Shown here in pieces: positions 29,446 through 40,534 of a DNA stretch of 64,000 nucleotides. The notes under the pieces are model-generated. The model did not search any database. It had not been told where the DNA came from and was given only the letters and a program-made list of their open reading frames with translations. This stretch comes from Lasiodiplodia sp. COLG20 (Eukaryota; Ascomycota; Dothideomycetes; Botryosphaeriales; Botryosphaeriaceae). Position 1 is the first letter of the stretch. Every line of letters begins with the position of its first letter. The translations under genes and the position numbers were made by a program. The stretch covers positions 486,501 to 550,500 of the forward strand of contig VNWV01000009.1 of NCBI GenBank assembly GCA_009801085.1. Direction: 5' to 3'.

Positions 29446-30039
29446 TACAGAGGGGAGCTGCAGCCGATGGCTAGCGTGAAGAATAGCAGCGCTCTAGAAC
29501 GTAGCGTAGCTATGCCTTAAAAATGACCCGTATTTGCCTCGACACCCCCGATTCCGACCCTCCTCGCCCAAAAGTGGCCCCTCTACTATACAAGTCAACA
29601 TTCTTATATAAAGTATACTTATTTCTGAGTATCATCGTTGTCTATATACTTAGTTGATACTATCAAGACAAAGAGTGTACTAAGGTTTAATTTTGTTAAT
29701 GTTGAGACCATGATGGATTTGACCCTCTAAGGGGCTCGTGACTAGCAGAGACTATGTATAGTTTAGAGGTGGGGCTGACCCTAAATAGACCTTCTGTTCT
29801 AGATTAATACTACGTGCGGCTCTTCGTCCTTCAACAGTTAGGATTTTCAACGTAAATACGGGTCGCTTTTAGTAATTACTCTAAAAAAAAATAATATATA
29901 TAGGTAGCTGAAGCTATCGTCCGGACGAGAATGTCGAATTAAAAATTTTATAAACACGTCCGGACGATAGCTTTAACTACCTATAATATAAGTAAAAAAT
30001 AAATTTAGAGAGGAGACTATAATAATATCTATTACTATT
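29446..30039. mobile_element. Foldback MITE family A, copy A7a, interrupted
   Basis: Left end TACAGAGGGGAGCTGCAGCC and left arm TGAAGAATAGCAGCGCTC, GAACGTAGCGTAGCTATGCC. The arm is then broken at TTA (29517-29519) by a 350-base insertion and resumes with GTAATTACTC. The core hairpin is about 29907-29984 (GTAGCTGAAGCTATCGTCC / GGACGATAGCTTTAACTAC) with a GAATTAAAAATTTT loop. The right end is AT-rich and not clearly recognisable; it meets the next element near 30040. Confidence 0.7.
29520..29869. mobile_element. Family B MITE-like insertion with TA duplication (350 bp)
   Basis: Left end AAAATGACCCGTATTTGC (29520 on); right end read on the minus strand AAAGCGACCCGTATTTAC. The two align without gaps over 18 bases, differing at three positions, all transitions. 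TA flanks both ends (29518-29519 and 29870-29871). The interrupted host sequence ATGCCTTA|GTAATT is found uninterrupted at 30086-30099, so the insertion can be read off against an empty site. No coding capacity was seen. The TA target and ends suggest a Tc1/mariner-class nonautonomous element. Confidence 0.82.
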
Positions 30040-30265
30040 TATAGAGGGTTATTATAACTAAAGACTAGTATAAAGAAGTAAGCATGCCTTAGTAATTTTC
30101 TTCGCCAATAGAAACATGCCGGGGGTAGTTGAAGCTATCGTCCGGACGAGAATGTCGAATTAAAAATTTTACAAATACGTCCGGACGATAGCTTCAACTA
30201 CCCCCGGCATGGACGAATAACGAATACCAACACTAGTCTTCGGCTGCAATATGTAGCCCTCTGTA
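30040..30265. mobile_element. Foldback MITE family A, copy A7b (226 bp)
   Basis: Left end TATAGAGGGTTATTATAAC looks like a transition-decayed TACAGAGGGG... end. The arm then reads AGTAAGCATGCCTTAG, TTTTCTTCGCCAATAGAAAC, ATGCCGGGGGTAGTTGAAGC. The core is 30123-30205 with perfect GAAGCTATCGTCCGGACG arms and a GAATTAAAAATTTT loop. The right arm is CTACCCCCGGCATGGACG, then CACTAGTCTTCGGCTGCAAT, and ends CCCTCTGTA at 30265. Confidence 0.8.
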
Positions 30266-30499
30266 GACCTCAGAAATCTAGGTTTTAGACAGGCAACGAT
30301 GTTCCAGAGAAATGAGGAATGGCATGGCTTCTTTCATCAGCCACGAGAAAGTTATGTATCATGTGTACCGGCACTGTGGCGCAAACCCAACGCCCTCCCA
30401 ACTACCTTCCAATCTATGCTATGAATGATAAACGAAAGGGGCCAGAGCCGGAGCCATCGTGCATTCATGTATTCGTCAGTTCGTGCTGAGTCCCCCCGT

Positions 30500-33400
30500 T
30501 CACTCCTTCAACACACCACTCTCCACCGCCGCCTCGACGATGTCTTCCTTCCTGATGCCGCTCCTTTCACACATGCCCCTGAAGATGCCGCCGTCCTTCT
30601 CCCACAGCCTCAACGGACTGTCGAGCTCCGCAATCTGGCCCTGGTCCATGACGCAGATGCGGTCGTACCCGATAATAGTGCGCAGGCGGTGGGCGATGCA
30701 CAACAGTGTCTTACCGCGGAAGCCCTCGACGATAGTGCGCTGGATCTTCGCATCCGTCTCCATATCAACCGACGACGTCGCCTCGTCGCACACGATGATC
30801 TGCGCCCCGCGCACCAGCGCCCGTGCCAGCGCCATCAGCTGCCGCTGGCCCAGCGAAAAGTTCAGTCCCTCCTCGTCCACGGTGCTGTCGAGGTGGATCC
30901 GCTGCGTCTTATCCTCCATCTTCGCCTCCGCGCCTACCAGGTCGGCCTGACGCAGCGCGCCCCACAGCTCAAGGTCAGTGTGCTCGTTGAAAGGGTCGAG
31001 GTTGGTACGTATCGTACCGCGGAAGAGCGTAGGGTCCTGCGGGATGATGGCAAGGCGGGAGCGTAGGTCCTTGAGACCGATCGTGCTGATGTTGACGCCA
31101 TCAATAGTGATGAACCCGCCCGACAACTCGACTAAGCGGAAGAGAGTGCTCATGATAGATGACTTGCCGGCTCCGGTGCGACCGACGACACCGATGCGCT
31201 CGCCAGGAAGTACGTGCATGTTGAGACCGCGGAGGACGAGCGGAAGGCCATCGCGGTACCGCATTTGTACGTTGTCAAAGACAATCTCGCCACGTTCGGG
31301 CCAGGTGGGTGCGACGGGGCTCAGGTGGAGGGGAGGCTCCTGCTCCAGCTGTGTGCCGTAGTGGTATATGCGCTCGGTCGAGTTCATGTTGTTCTCGACT
31401 TCAGCAAGCTGCCGCACCGTGAACTGGATCATCTGGACAATGGACAAAATGTACGATAGAACGAGACCAGCGATGCTCGGGCTAACATCGAAGCGCTGTG
31501 TCACAACCAGGATACCGGTAACGAAGACGAGCATATTGCCAATGGCATCAAGACGTGTGCTAAGCCAGCGCTGGTTGGAAAAGGTCAAGTAGTACGCCGA
31601 ATCCATGTCGTCAACGGCGTCCCTTATCGACTTGGAGAATCTCGACTGCAGGCCGTAGGCCCTTACCGTAGCAACACCCGAGACGGCCTCGGTGAAGCGT
31701 GAGAAAACGGTACTACGCAGCACAGATTCGTGGCGCTTGATCTCCCGAGCAGAGGCTCGGTAATAGCTAGCAGAGAAAATGAAGAGGAGAAACAGCGGGC
31801 CGAGGGCGATGGCAAAATAATGGAAGTATGCGATGATGAGGGCGAAGACGGAAATAATCATGGCCATTGTGAGGAGAAACATGCGCATCGAGTCCGTGAG
31901 AGTATTGTCCATGGTGTCGATGTCCTTGGAAAAACGGTTCGTGATCCGGCCGAGGGGGGTGGTGTCGAAAAACGACATGGGCGCTCTGAGGACTCTGGTA
32001 ATGGCTTGATGCAGCATGACCTTGGAGCCTTTGGTGCCAAACACAGACAGAGCAACGGAGAAGATGAACATCAGTAGCGCCTGCGTAAAGCCCAAAGCGG
32101 CGTAAACACCAATCTGGAAATTGGTCAGTAAGATCCCGCACCCTACGCGTCCAGCAGACTTACGTAAATGCCTTCCGAATACCCGAACTTGTTCGACGTC
32201 CACCACGAAAGCCACAAGCTTGTAACGATATTGGCGCCCTGCGACATGATCAAGAGACAGAGGACCAATGGAGCAATGAGGATAGAGCCAGACGCCTTGA
32301 TGTATGCCGAATAGACGCTCCAGGACACACCTTTAACCGCCCTCTCTTCAGCTTGCATGAGCCCTTGAGCAGGCTTTTTGGGCGCCTTCTTTTTCACGTC
32401 CTTCTTTTCTTCTTCGATCTCGTCTTCGTCGTCGGGTTCCTCTTTCTTCTTTTCGTCGTCTTCCACAGCCGTCGATGCCATAAGTTTTTGGAAATCTTCG
32501 TTGCTTGCCTTCAGAGAGTCAAAGGTGCCGACTGCAGAGATGCGTCCGTCGTGCATCAACATGATGCGGTCACAGCGGTGAAGGACGTGCAACTGATGAG
32601 TAGCCAGGACCCTGCATTTGTTTTCCAGCAGGCCGCAGATGGCGTTGTCCATGATATGGCGGCCGACGTGCGCATCGACAGCAGACAAAGGGTCATCCAT
32701 GAGAATGATGTCCGCATTGAAGTAAATCGCACGCGCGATGTTGATCCTCTGCTTCTGGCCGCCGGACACAGTAATTCCCCGCTCACCGATTTCGGTCTGA
32801 TCTCCGTTGGGCAGCATATCAAAATCAGCCCGCAGCGCGCAAGCATCAACGACCCGGTCGTACCACTCTTGGTCGAATTCCCTCCCGAAGATGATGTTCT
32901 CCCTGACGGTGGCGTTCTGGATCCAGGCGTATTGCGGGCAAAAGGCCCGAGTCGAACCAAGCATGAGCTCTCCGGAAGTCCGGCGCATGTCTCCAGCCAG
33001 AGCGCCGAGAAGCGAGCTCTTCCCCGATCCTACGGTTCCGATGACGGCGATAAGCTCGTTGCGAGCCACTGAGAAATTCAAATCTCGAAGCTTGAAGGGT
33101 TCCTTCTCTGCAGGCGTGCTTGGCCCGCTCGGGTCTGAGGGATCGTGCGCATCGCCGCTCCTCCGGCCCTCCTTTGCGGCCTTCTTCTCCGCAGCCTTGG
33201 CCTCCTTCTTCTCCTGCTTGATCTGCTTCTGGCTCCTAGGGCCTCTGCCTGGGATCTGATCCGGATCTTGAGAAGGCGAGCGCTCCCAGGTGAAATCGGC
33301 ATCCTTGACGAGAATGGCATCCTTCATGTCGTCCTTCCATTGGATGTCCTCGTCGGCCTCCTCGGCAAGGAGAAATTCTTGGATCCGCTTGATGGAAGAA

Positions 33401-34967
33401 TAAGCATCGATGGTCTGACCCAGGACCAGCGGCAGCAAGTTGAGAGGCAGGCGGAGTGAGTTGAAGAGGGCCAAAGAAGAGAAGATGGGGGCCGGGTCGA
33501 GCATGTGGTTCGACAGCGAATAGGTGATGAAGGACAGCATGGAGGCGAAGACAGGCATCGACATGCCGACGGCATTGATGCCATTGCGAATGGCCAAGAC
33601 TTTCTGGATCATGCGGATTTCCCTGTTCCTGATGGCATCGATGCGCTCGAGGAAAGACGTTTCCCAGCCAAAGTACTTGACAAAACGCACGGACGAGAGA
33701 ATCTCTTGGGTCAGGCTCACCCTCTGATCGGTGATCTTGTTGATGCGGACTCTGCGCTTGAACAAGCTCTTTATGGCCTTGCCGAGGAGCGGGAAGGTGA
33801 TGACCAAGAGGCCAAACCCAGCAAGCGCGCTGTAGGTCAGATTATACAGAAGAAGCGCCAGAGTGATGAGGATGGAAATCGGAGAAGTCCAGATCATGTG
33901 AAAGAATGCGGAGGCCTGGTCGACGCGGTAGGTGTCGACGGACATCAGGTTGATGATGCGGCCGTTGCCCCAGCCAGTTCCGTCGCCAGCAACGCCCTTG
34001 GCCGGAACGCCTTTGGTCGGGCCGCCCTTGGCAGGCTGCTTCTTCCGGCCGAGCATCTTCTCGTACCACCTTCGCTCAGCCTCGGAGCCGGGCTGGATGT
34101 GGGCGGGCGGAGCGACATCCAGAGCCTTGCCGCCGGCCTTTGCCCTGCCAGAGATGCGCAGGGCCTTGTCGAAAATGACGGAGATCAGGGCAGCCCTGGC
34201 CTCGCCGCCAACCATCATTCCTCGATACAGGAAGTGGTTGGTGCACAAGCTTTGGAGGATTTGCATACCCGTGATGCCGAACACGAGGCCAAGCCCGCGG
34301 CCGATCGAGGGCGCAGCATTTCCTGCTTGCTGGGCGAAGTAGGCCTCGGTAGCGAAGCTGATCAGATAGCGCAGGGTAAAGGGCGAGAGGACCTGGACGA
34401 TGCTGGAGACCAACTGGCAGACGCCGCCGAGCCAGAATTCGAACTTGAACGTCTCGTACAGGGCGCCGGCTAGCGGGCGCGGGTCGCCACGAGCCCGCCG
34501 GTGGTCGAATGACTCGACGAGCTTGGCCGACAGCACATCAGCGCTGCGGCTGGGATTCACCAGCCAGATGTCGTTCAGCTCGAGGGTTCTCTGGTAGCCA
34601 ACCTGCAGCGCAAACGGGTCAGGGCCTGCCGAATTGCAGAGAAAAGGGCGTCGCAACTTACCGACATAAGCGGGGCCATCCACTGGAAGGTGAGCAGACT
34701 GAAGAAGCCAGCGCCATATTCTCGCGAGACGTCACGCTCGGTGGGCACAGGGGGCTTGTTGCTCCTCTTCAGCGGATTCGCCCTGTCGAGCCAGCCGTCG
34801 TGCGGCGCCGACGAGCTCTTCGCGTCCACATCGTCGTCGCTGGCCGCCGACGTGTTGGAGCTGTAGCTGGCGCTCTTCTCGATGCCGGGCGGAGGGACCT
34901 TCTCGTCTGCGGTGGCGACGGGCCCGGAGTTAAGCGTGGCGGCAGGGCGGTCTTTGGCCGCGCCCAT
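30500..34967 (-). CDS. ABCC-type multidrug transporter, Yor1-like
   Basis: A full-size ABC exporter of the MRP/CFTR (ABCC) class, closest in layout to yeast Yor1 at the plasma membrane. Exons on the minus strand: 34967-34662, 34602-32164 and 32113-30500, 1452 residues; introns are 59 and 50 bases. There is no extra N-terminal membrane domain, as in Yor1. The first membrane domain is followed by a Lys/Glu-rich insertion (EKKEAKAAEKKAAKEG) and NBD1: Walker A GTVGSGKS, signature VSGGQKQR, Walker B IILMDDPLSAVD. An acidic/Lys linker (EEPDDEDEIEEEKKD) leads to the second membrane domain. NBD2 has Walker A GRTGAGKS, a non-canonical signature NFSLGQRQ and Walker B IIVCDEATSSVD. The altered NBD2 signature is usual for the Yor1 group. 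Substrates cannot be inferred. Confidence 0.95.
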
Positions 34968-35593
34968 TTCTCGTCAGGTGGTGATGGGGACGTAAGAGCG
35001 AGGTCGAGCAAAAGGAGAAACCATGACGGCAGCGCGGGCGGCAGGCGGCATTATGTGTGGAGATGCGAGGACTCGAGCGCATGGAGCTACGCCTAACGCC
35101 GGCCGGATATTTCGTCCATGACGCCGTTATACAAACCAACAGTCATTGGTCAGCGGGCTACGAGTCCTGACCTCAAGACTCAGGCTGCAGCCCGTGTCCT
35201 GCATCGGCCTCTCGCCCGCCGACGGAGCGATTGCGCTTATCAATCCGCAATTCCCCACATGCCCACCTTCCCGTCCGAGCCCTGTGAATCCCCGAATCCG
35301 CTGCACGGAAGGAGCTAGCCTGCCTGCCTGCCTAACCGCCTCCACGAGGATTGTGCATCTGGGTGAAAGAGGAAAGAAAGGAACAAAGAAGGGCTGCACC
35401 CGGCCTTGCACTTGCACCCGCGCCTTGTTCGCGAATACGTGCTAAGAGAATACGAAAAGAGATGTCGCCCTGCGTCGAGGAAGATTCGTTCGTGCGCTTG
35501 CTGTCTGGCTGGCAGCTTTCGAACGGCTGACCGGTCCCCGAAGCCTCGCCAAGGGCAAAGCACCACCACGTAACCGCACATGTATCGTACCCG

Positions 35594-35913
35594 AAGGCTG
35601 GGGTAACCATGCCCCAGCGATTCTTTTTTTTTTTAAAAAAAAAAGAAAAAGAAAAAGTAAGACAATACGTGGGTAGTTGAAGCTATCGTCCGGACGTGTT
35701 TGTAGAATTTTTAATTCGACATTTTCGTCCGGACGATAGCTTCAACTACCCACGCCATGATCAAAAAACAAATTATTGATGTGGCATCGGGCATGAACCA
35801 CTCCGTTTGCCGTGTGCTAGTGATTAGTCATCTGGCAGCGTATATAATCTACGCTGCCTGCTGGTCATTCGTCACAAATTAGCGCTAACCTTCGGATGCA
35901 ATACCCCTCTGTA
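35594..35913. mobile_element. Foldback MITE family A, copy A8, with insertion
   Basis: The left arm is shortened: CGAAGGCTGGGGTAACC, ATGCCCCAGCGATTC, an A/T tract, then AAAGTAAGACAATACGTGGG. The core is 35668-35754, with perfect arms GAAGCTATCGTCCGGACG and a loop in the opposite orientation to copy A7b (AATTTTTAATTCGAC). The right arm is split by a 98-base insertion, resumes GCGCTAACCTTCGGATGCAA and ends CCCCTCTGTA at 35913. Confidence 0.75.
35776..35873. mobile_element. Family C insertion with 8-bp target duplication (98 bp)
   Basis: The inserted block is flanked on both sides by ACAAATTA (35768-35775 and 35874-35881). An 8-base duplication is characteristic of hAT-superfamily elements. The insert contains an internal inverted repeat GGCAGCGTA...TACGCTGCC at about 35834-35858. 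Terminal inverted repeats are not clear. A 65-base stretch of it recurs on the minus strand at 15877-15941. Confidence 0.7.
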
Positions 35914-36152
35914 ACGCAGCCGCACGCACGTCAAGCCTGATAGTCAACGTGTCCGACACACTAGATCAAGACCAGCACTCACTGCTCGGGCACTCGAAAT
36001 CGTTTCAAGCATGTCATTCACTATTCTGCCATCCTTCGGTGAGCCAGCCGTCTAATGTGAGGAGCTACAAACCGCGCCTATTCATGGTGTATGCAGGGTA
36101 TCAGAAACATCAAGTCGTCCCGAGCGTGGAAAGAGATCCCAATCCTGCCCGT

Positions 36153-37685
36153 CTAGTTGTCCACGCCAATGTGCACATTTTTCTCACCCGGAGGAAGAAC
36201 GCGCTCCTCCTTTTCTCCCTTCAGCTGCGGCAGCTCCTCGATCGCCTCGCGGATGATGTTCAGGGCCTGCTGAATCTGCTCCTCCGTGATGACCAACGGC
36301 GGCGCGAGACGGATGATGTTCTGGTGAGTGGGCTTGGCCTGCTTCGTGTCAGCACATACTTTTCCAGGAGGATTCTGCCACTTACCAAAAGACCCTTCTC
36401 CTTGAACAGCATGCACAGGTCCCACGCGCTGTGCCCGTTCGTCTTGCTCTCGTCAATGACGATGGCATTGAGCAGACCCTTGCCCCGAACGAGGCTGATC
36501 ATCGGGCTGTTGAGATTCTTCAGGCCCTCGCGGAAGATGTTGCCCAGCTTCTCGGCGCGTTCGACCATGTTCTCCTCCTGAATGATTTCCAGAGCCCTGA
36601 TGGCCACGGCGGAGCCCAGAGGGTTGCCGCCGTAGGTCGAGCCGTGCGTGCCGGGCTCGATGGTGAGCATGACCTCCTTCGAGCCCAAGACGCACGACAC
36701 CGGGTACATACCGCCCGAGATGGCCTTACCGAGGAGAACGAGGTCGGGCTTGATGCCGCTCCACTCGTGGCAGAGCATGCGACCAGTGCGGGCGATACCG
36801 GTCTGGATCTCGTCGCAGATCAACAACACATTGTGCTTCTCGCACAGCGCCTTGACTTCGCGGAGGTAGCTGTCGTCGGGCACCACGATACCCGCTTCAC
36901 CCTGAATCGGCTCGACGAGGAAGGCAGCCGTGTTCTTGCCGTGGGCCTCCAGCACCTTGCGGACATCGTCGACATTGTTGTAGCGGATGGGAGCCTTGCT
37001 GACCGGGTCCCAGCTGCCAATTCCAGGCAGGTAGGGACCGTAGTTCTCACGCGACTCCGGGTCAGTCGACATGGTGATGGCCGCGAACTGTAGCATCCGA
37101 TCAGTCCCCGCGTCCTACTCCTAGCACGTTGAGAGACTTACAGTGCGTCCGTGGAAGTTCTCCTGCACGCTGAAGACGAGGGCCTCGTTCTCCGGGATCC
37201 CCTTGACCTTGTAGCCCCACTTGCGTGCGACCTTGACGGCAGTCTCGACGGCTTCGGCACCCGTGTTCATGGGCAGGACCATGTCGAAGCCAAGCGTCTT
37301 GGTGATGTACTCAGCGAAGCGCGGGAACACATCGTTGTAGAAGGCACGGCTGCTCAGAGTGAGCCGCGAGGCCTGCTCGGTGAGAGCCTTGACAAGCTCG
37401 GGGTGGCAGTGGCCTTGATTCACTGCGCTGTATGCGGACAGAAAGTCCAGGTAGTGCCTGGGCTGGATCAGCGACGGCATTCTCGAAGGCCGGAGATGCG
37501 TGGACTCACTTTCCCTCGGGATCCCATACCGAAACGCCCGATGCCTTGGAGAAAACGACGGGCAGCGGGTGGTAGTTGTGGGCAGCATGCTCATGCTCGG
37601 CATGGATTGCGGCCGAAGAGGAGGCGGCGTGCACGCCGAAAGTGCCAGCAGCGCCGTTGGCGGCAGAGACTGCGGAGGGGGCCAT
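36153..37685 (-). CDS. car2: Ornithine aminotransferase
   Basis: A PLP enzyme that converts ornithine plus 2-oxoglutarate to glutamate semialdehyde and glutamate, in arginine catabolism and proline synthesis. Exons on the minus strand: 37685-37510, 37457-37142, 37087-36386 and 36338-36153, 459 residues. Introns are 52, 54 and 47 bases, all in frame. The N-terminus is Ala/Ser/His-rich ([20 protein letters not shown]) and leads into [20 protein letters not shown]. Signature regions are [49 protein letters not shown] and [14 protein letters not shown]. The PLP-binding lysine lies in [14 protein letters not shown]. The C-terminal exon has [18 protein letters not shown]. No clear mitochondrial presequence is seen; the fungal enzyme is usually cytosolic. 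Confidence 0.96.
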
Positions 37686-38842
37686 GGTGGTCGGGAGCAA
37701 TGCGATGGGCGGGGCGAAGAAAAGAAAGCTGGGATGCAGCGGAGGGGGGCTGATATGCGATAGAGAAAGGTGGGAAGCCGGGAGAAAAGGCGGGAGGGCC
37801 CCCTTTTAAGCGTCGGGCTCACCGTGTCAGAGGAAAAAACCAGAAATTGGCTGGTGCCGTGACTACCCGGGGCGCCCGTCTATAACTGCGCATAGGGGAA
37901 ACACACGGTGTTGAGCTTGCTCCAGCTCAAGACCTAAGGCTCACGCTCGCGTCGTCCTGCGCTTAGCGGCTACAATTACGTGCACGTATCAGCACGACTG
38001 CACAGGGGCCCCGAAAGTGCTGAAGTGGCCCGCTTTGGGCGCCCTGCCATTGGCTGCCCGCGCCCCGCCTTCGGCCTTCTCCCCTCGGCTTGCCCCCAAG
38101 CAGCCGTAGCGCCTACACCCTGGCTCAGATCGCCAGAGAGCCTCGAGAGGCTGAACCGCCCCCCGCGCCCCCAGACGTGCTGTGACGCGGCACCGATTGG
38201 CCGTTGAGTTGCTCCGACGTCGGGCGGCGCTGCTCCCGTTGGCGGGAACGTCACAGCCTACCGCTCGCGGCGGGCGACACATGCACTGCTACACCATGCT
38301 GTCATCTGCACAAGTGCTGTGGCCGGCAATTACAAGCTCCGATACTCTTCAAGCAGCCGGCCCCTCGGCCCTAGGGAAGAATGCTGCCTGGGCCAGTCTC
38401 ACGTGCAGCATGCTTTGACGCGACTGTGGCACCCCACGTCTGCTCTCACCGTGGTTACGTGGGCAACCGCATGCGCTCGCGGGGTCGGCTAGCGCGAAGG
38501 ATAAAAACATGAGCGAAAACAAACCAACGCTGGCCTTCACCCCTCCGCAAGAACGGCGCGCGAACAAGCAGGCCACCAGCTTGCCTAAAAATACCATGTG
38601 CAAGAAGCGCTGCGCCCCGCGTTTCAGCTGCAGATCCACCGACCAGCGTGTGTTGGTCTCAGCCCACGCTGCCAATCACGCGAATCCGCAAGTTTCTGCC
38701 TAGAGCGGATGTGGGACGGGGTGCCAACACGTATAAGAGAGGTGTCCGTTGTCCGCTGTGCTGCTGCCCGGTTGCCAGCTTCCCAGAACAGAAGGTGGGG
38801 GCTCGTCCATCTTCCAACGTCCATCTCCCGTCGCCATCGAAC
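37686..38842. promoter_or_regulatory. Divergent intergenic region
   Basis: A 1.16 kb gap between ornithine aminotransferase (-) and the AAA ATPase (+). It contains an ATTGG (CCAAT on the minus strand) at about 38195 and another at 38048, which might be CCAAT boxes. The small open frames are GC-rich noise; no repeat was seen. Confidence 0.45.
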
Positions 38843-40534
38843 ATGCCGGGCGACGACTCTTTCTCCATCATCTCCCAGTCCGGTGGCGAGCGGCTGTTTG
38901 ATGAATACCACTCGCAGACGGCTCGCAAGACGGTCGACTTGGACGTCCAGCTTGTTTCGGCCTTGCGTGCACAGCATCCGCAGTTGATCGTCACCACCAT
39001 CCCGGCGGAAAACTGCCCGCTGCTCCAGTTCGCAGCCGCTGGCCACGCCACGGCGGAGCTAGATAGGGAGTCCGAGCCTGTCATCCAGTGGCGGGGAGTC
39101 AGCAGCGGCGGCCCGTCGTCGTCAGTCTCGATCGCACAGGCCAACTTTTTCGCCAAGTACCACTACCGATGGGGAAACGAGGACTTTATCCTGTACGTCG
39201 TCACCATCGGATACTCGAACCTCCAATATGTCTTGAAGGAGCCCGTGGGCGGCGAGACTCCTTCGTCGCCCTCATCCGTCGTCGACGCACTGCTCAGGAC
39301 GATTGGTACTTGGATGTCCCAGTCCAAGGCGATCTACGTCTACGATGGGTACTGGACTAGGAGCTCGGAGCTGTGGAAGCAGGTCCAGAAAGCGAGCTGG
39401 GACAAGGTCATCTTGGACCCAAAGATGAAGAAGTCCCTGCGAGACGTATCCAGGAAATTCTTTGACAATCGAGGTGTATATGAGGACTACGGCGTCCCAT
39501 GGAAGGTAATGACACGACGCCCACGGCTGTTTGTGTGCTAAAGTTGCATAGCGAGGCTTGATTTTCTACGGCCCTGCGGGCAACGGCAAGACGATTTCGA
39601 TCAAAGCCATGATGCATGAGCTTTCCGAGCGCAATCCGTCGGTTCCAACGCTGTACGTCAAGAGCGCTCCATACACGTGGATGCTCGGCGACGTTTTCCG
39701 CCTGGCGAGACAGACGAGCCCGTGCCTTCTCGTTCTCGAGGACATTGACACGATCGTCACGGAACAGAGCCGAAGCTACTTCTTCAACGAAGTCGACGGG
39801 CTCGCCTCGAACGACGGCATTCTTATGATTGCCAGCACCAACCACCGTAAGCCCAAGCACCTCGGATGCACGCCGACTCTCTAACTCGACCAGTGGACAA
39901 GCTCGATCCCGGTCTGACCAAGCGGCCGAGCCGGTTCGACCGCAAATACCTCTTTCCGCTGCCGTCGAGGGTAGGTTTGCCGCCGAGAAAGCAGGCATGG
40001 CGTTGCTGATGTTGTGGGCAGGATGAGCGGGTCCTTTACTGCCAATACTGGCGAGACAAGCTCAAGAGCAAGAAGACGATCGACTTCCCCGAGAAGCTTT
40101 GCCCGGCGATTGCCGACATCACGGACGGCTTCTCGTTCGCGTACCTGCAGGAAGCGTTTGTAGCAACGCTGCTGCAGCTGGCGCACTCGGGAGAAGACGG
40201 CGAGTCATCCGATTCGGAGGACGAGGGCGAGGGCGAGGGCTCGCCGCTGGAGAGATACGAGCTCTGGCGTGTCATCAAGAAACAAATCCAAATCCTCCGG
40301 GACCAGATGCACAGCTCTAAGCCAGCTGTAGCCGAAGCATGTGAAGCGAGCTCTGGGGGAATGTTCGCATCGGCACGCGAGGAGATGCTTCCGCTTCGAG
40401 AGCCGGGCAGCGGCTCAAGCGCACGGGTTGTGGGGCGGGATGCGTTATCGGAGCTGCATGACGTGGGGCGCAGCGGGTTTGGCAAGGCTGCGCTCCCGGG
40501 ATTCGTGGGCGATGGATGGCAAGTGGACGTATAG
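38843..40534 (+). CDS. AAA-family ATPase of unknown role
   Basis: Exons 38843-39505, 39552-39846, 39894-39970 and 40022-40534 give 515 residues; introns of 46-51 bases, all in frame. The N-terminal ~200 residues are a fungal-specific domain with no membrane segment (QANFFAKYHYRWGNEDFILY, SKAIYVYDGYW). The single AAA module begins RGLIFYGPAGNGKT (Walker A at residues 228-235). The Walker B region is LLVLEDIDTIV, with Glu-Asp-Ile-Asp in place of the commoner Asp-Glu pair, then ASNDGILMIASTNHLDKLDP (sensor 1) and RPSRFDRKY (arginine-finger region). A short acidic low-complexity tract (EDGESSDSEDEGEGEGS) precedes the C-terminus. The AAA module is of the Bcs1/meiotic-clade general type common in expanded fungal families. 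The substrate and location are unknown. Confidence 0.88.

Larger units (their letters stand above)
29151..30499. other. Convergent intergenic stretch filled with nested elements
   Basis: No gene is supported. About 820 of these bases (29446-30265) are two adjoining family A elements with a third element inserted in the first. The rest is 3' flanking sequence of the methyltransferase and ABC transporter genes. Confidence 0.7.
34968..36152. other. Intergenic stretch with foldback element and nested insertion
   Basis: Promoter of the ABC transporter gene and 3' region of ornithine aminotransferase (both on the minus strand). It contains foldback copy A8 (35594-35913), which itself carries a 98-base insertion. 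No gene is supported. Confidence 0.65.

Noticed and set aside
33505..34473. Plus-strand frame of 322 codons opposite the ABC transporter
   Set aside because: It lies fully antisense to well-supported transmembrane coding sequence and has no motif of its own.
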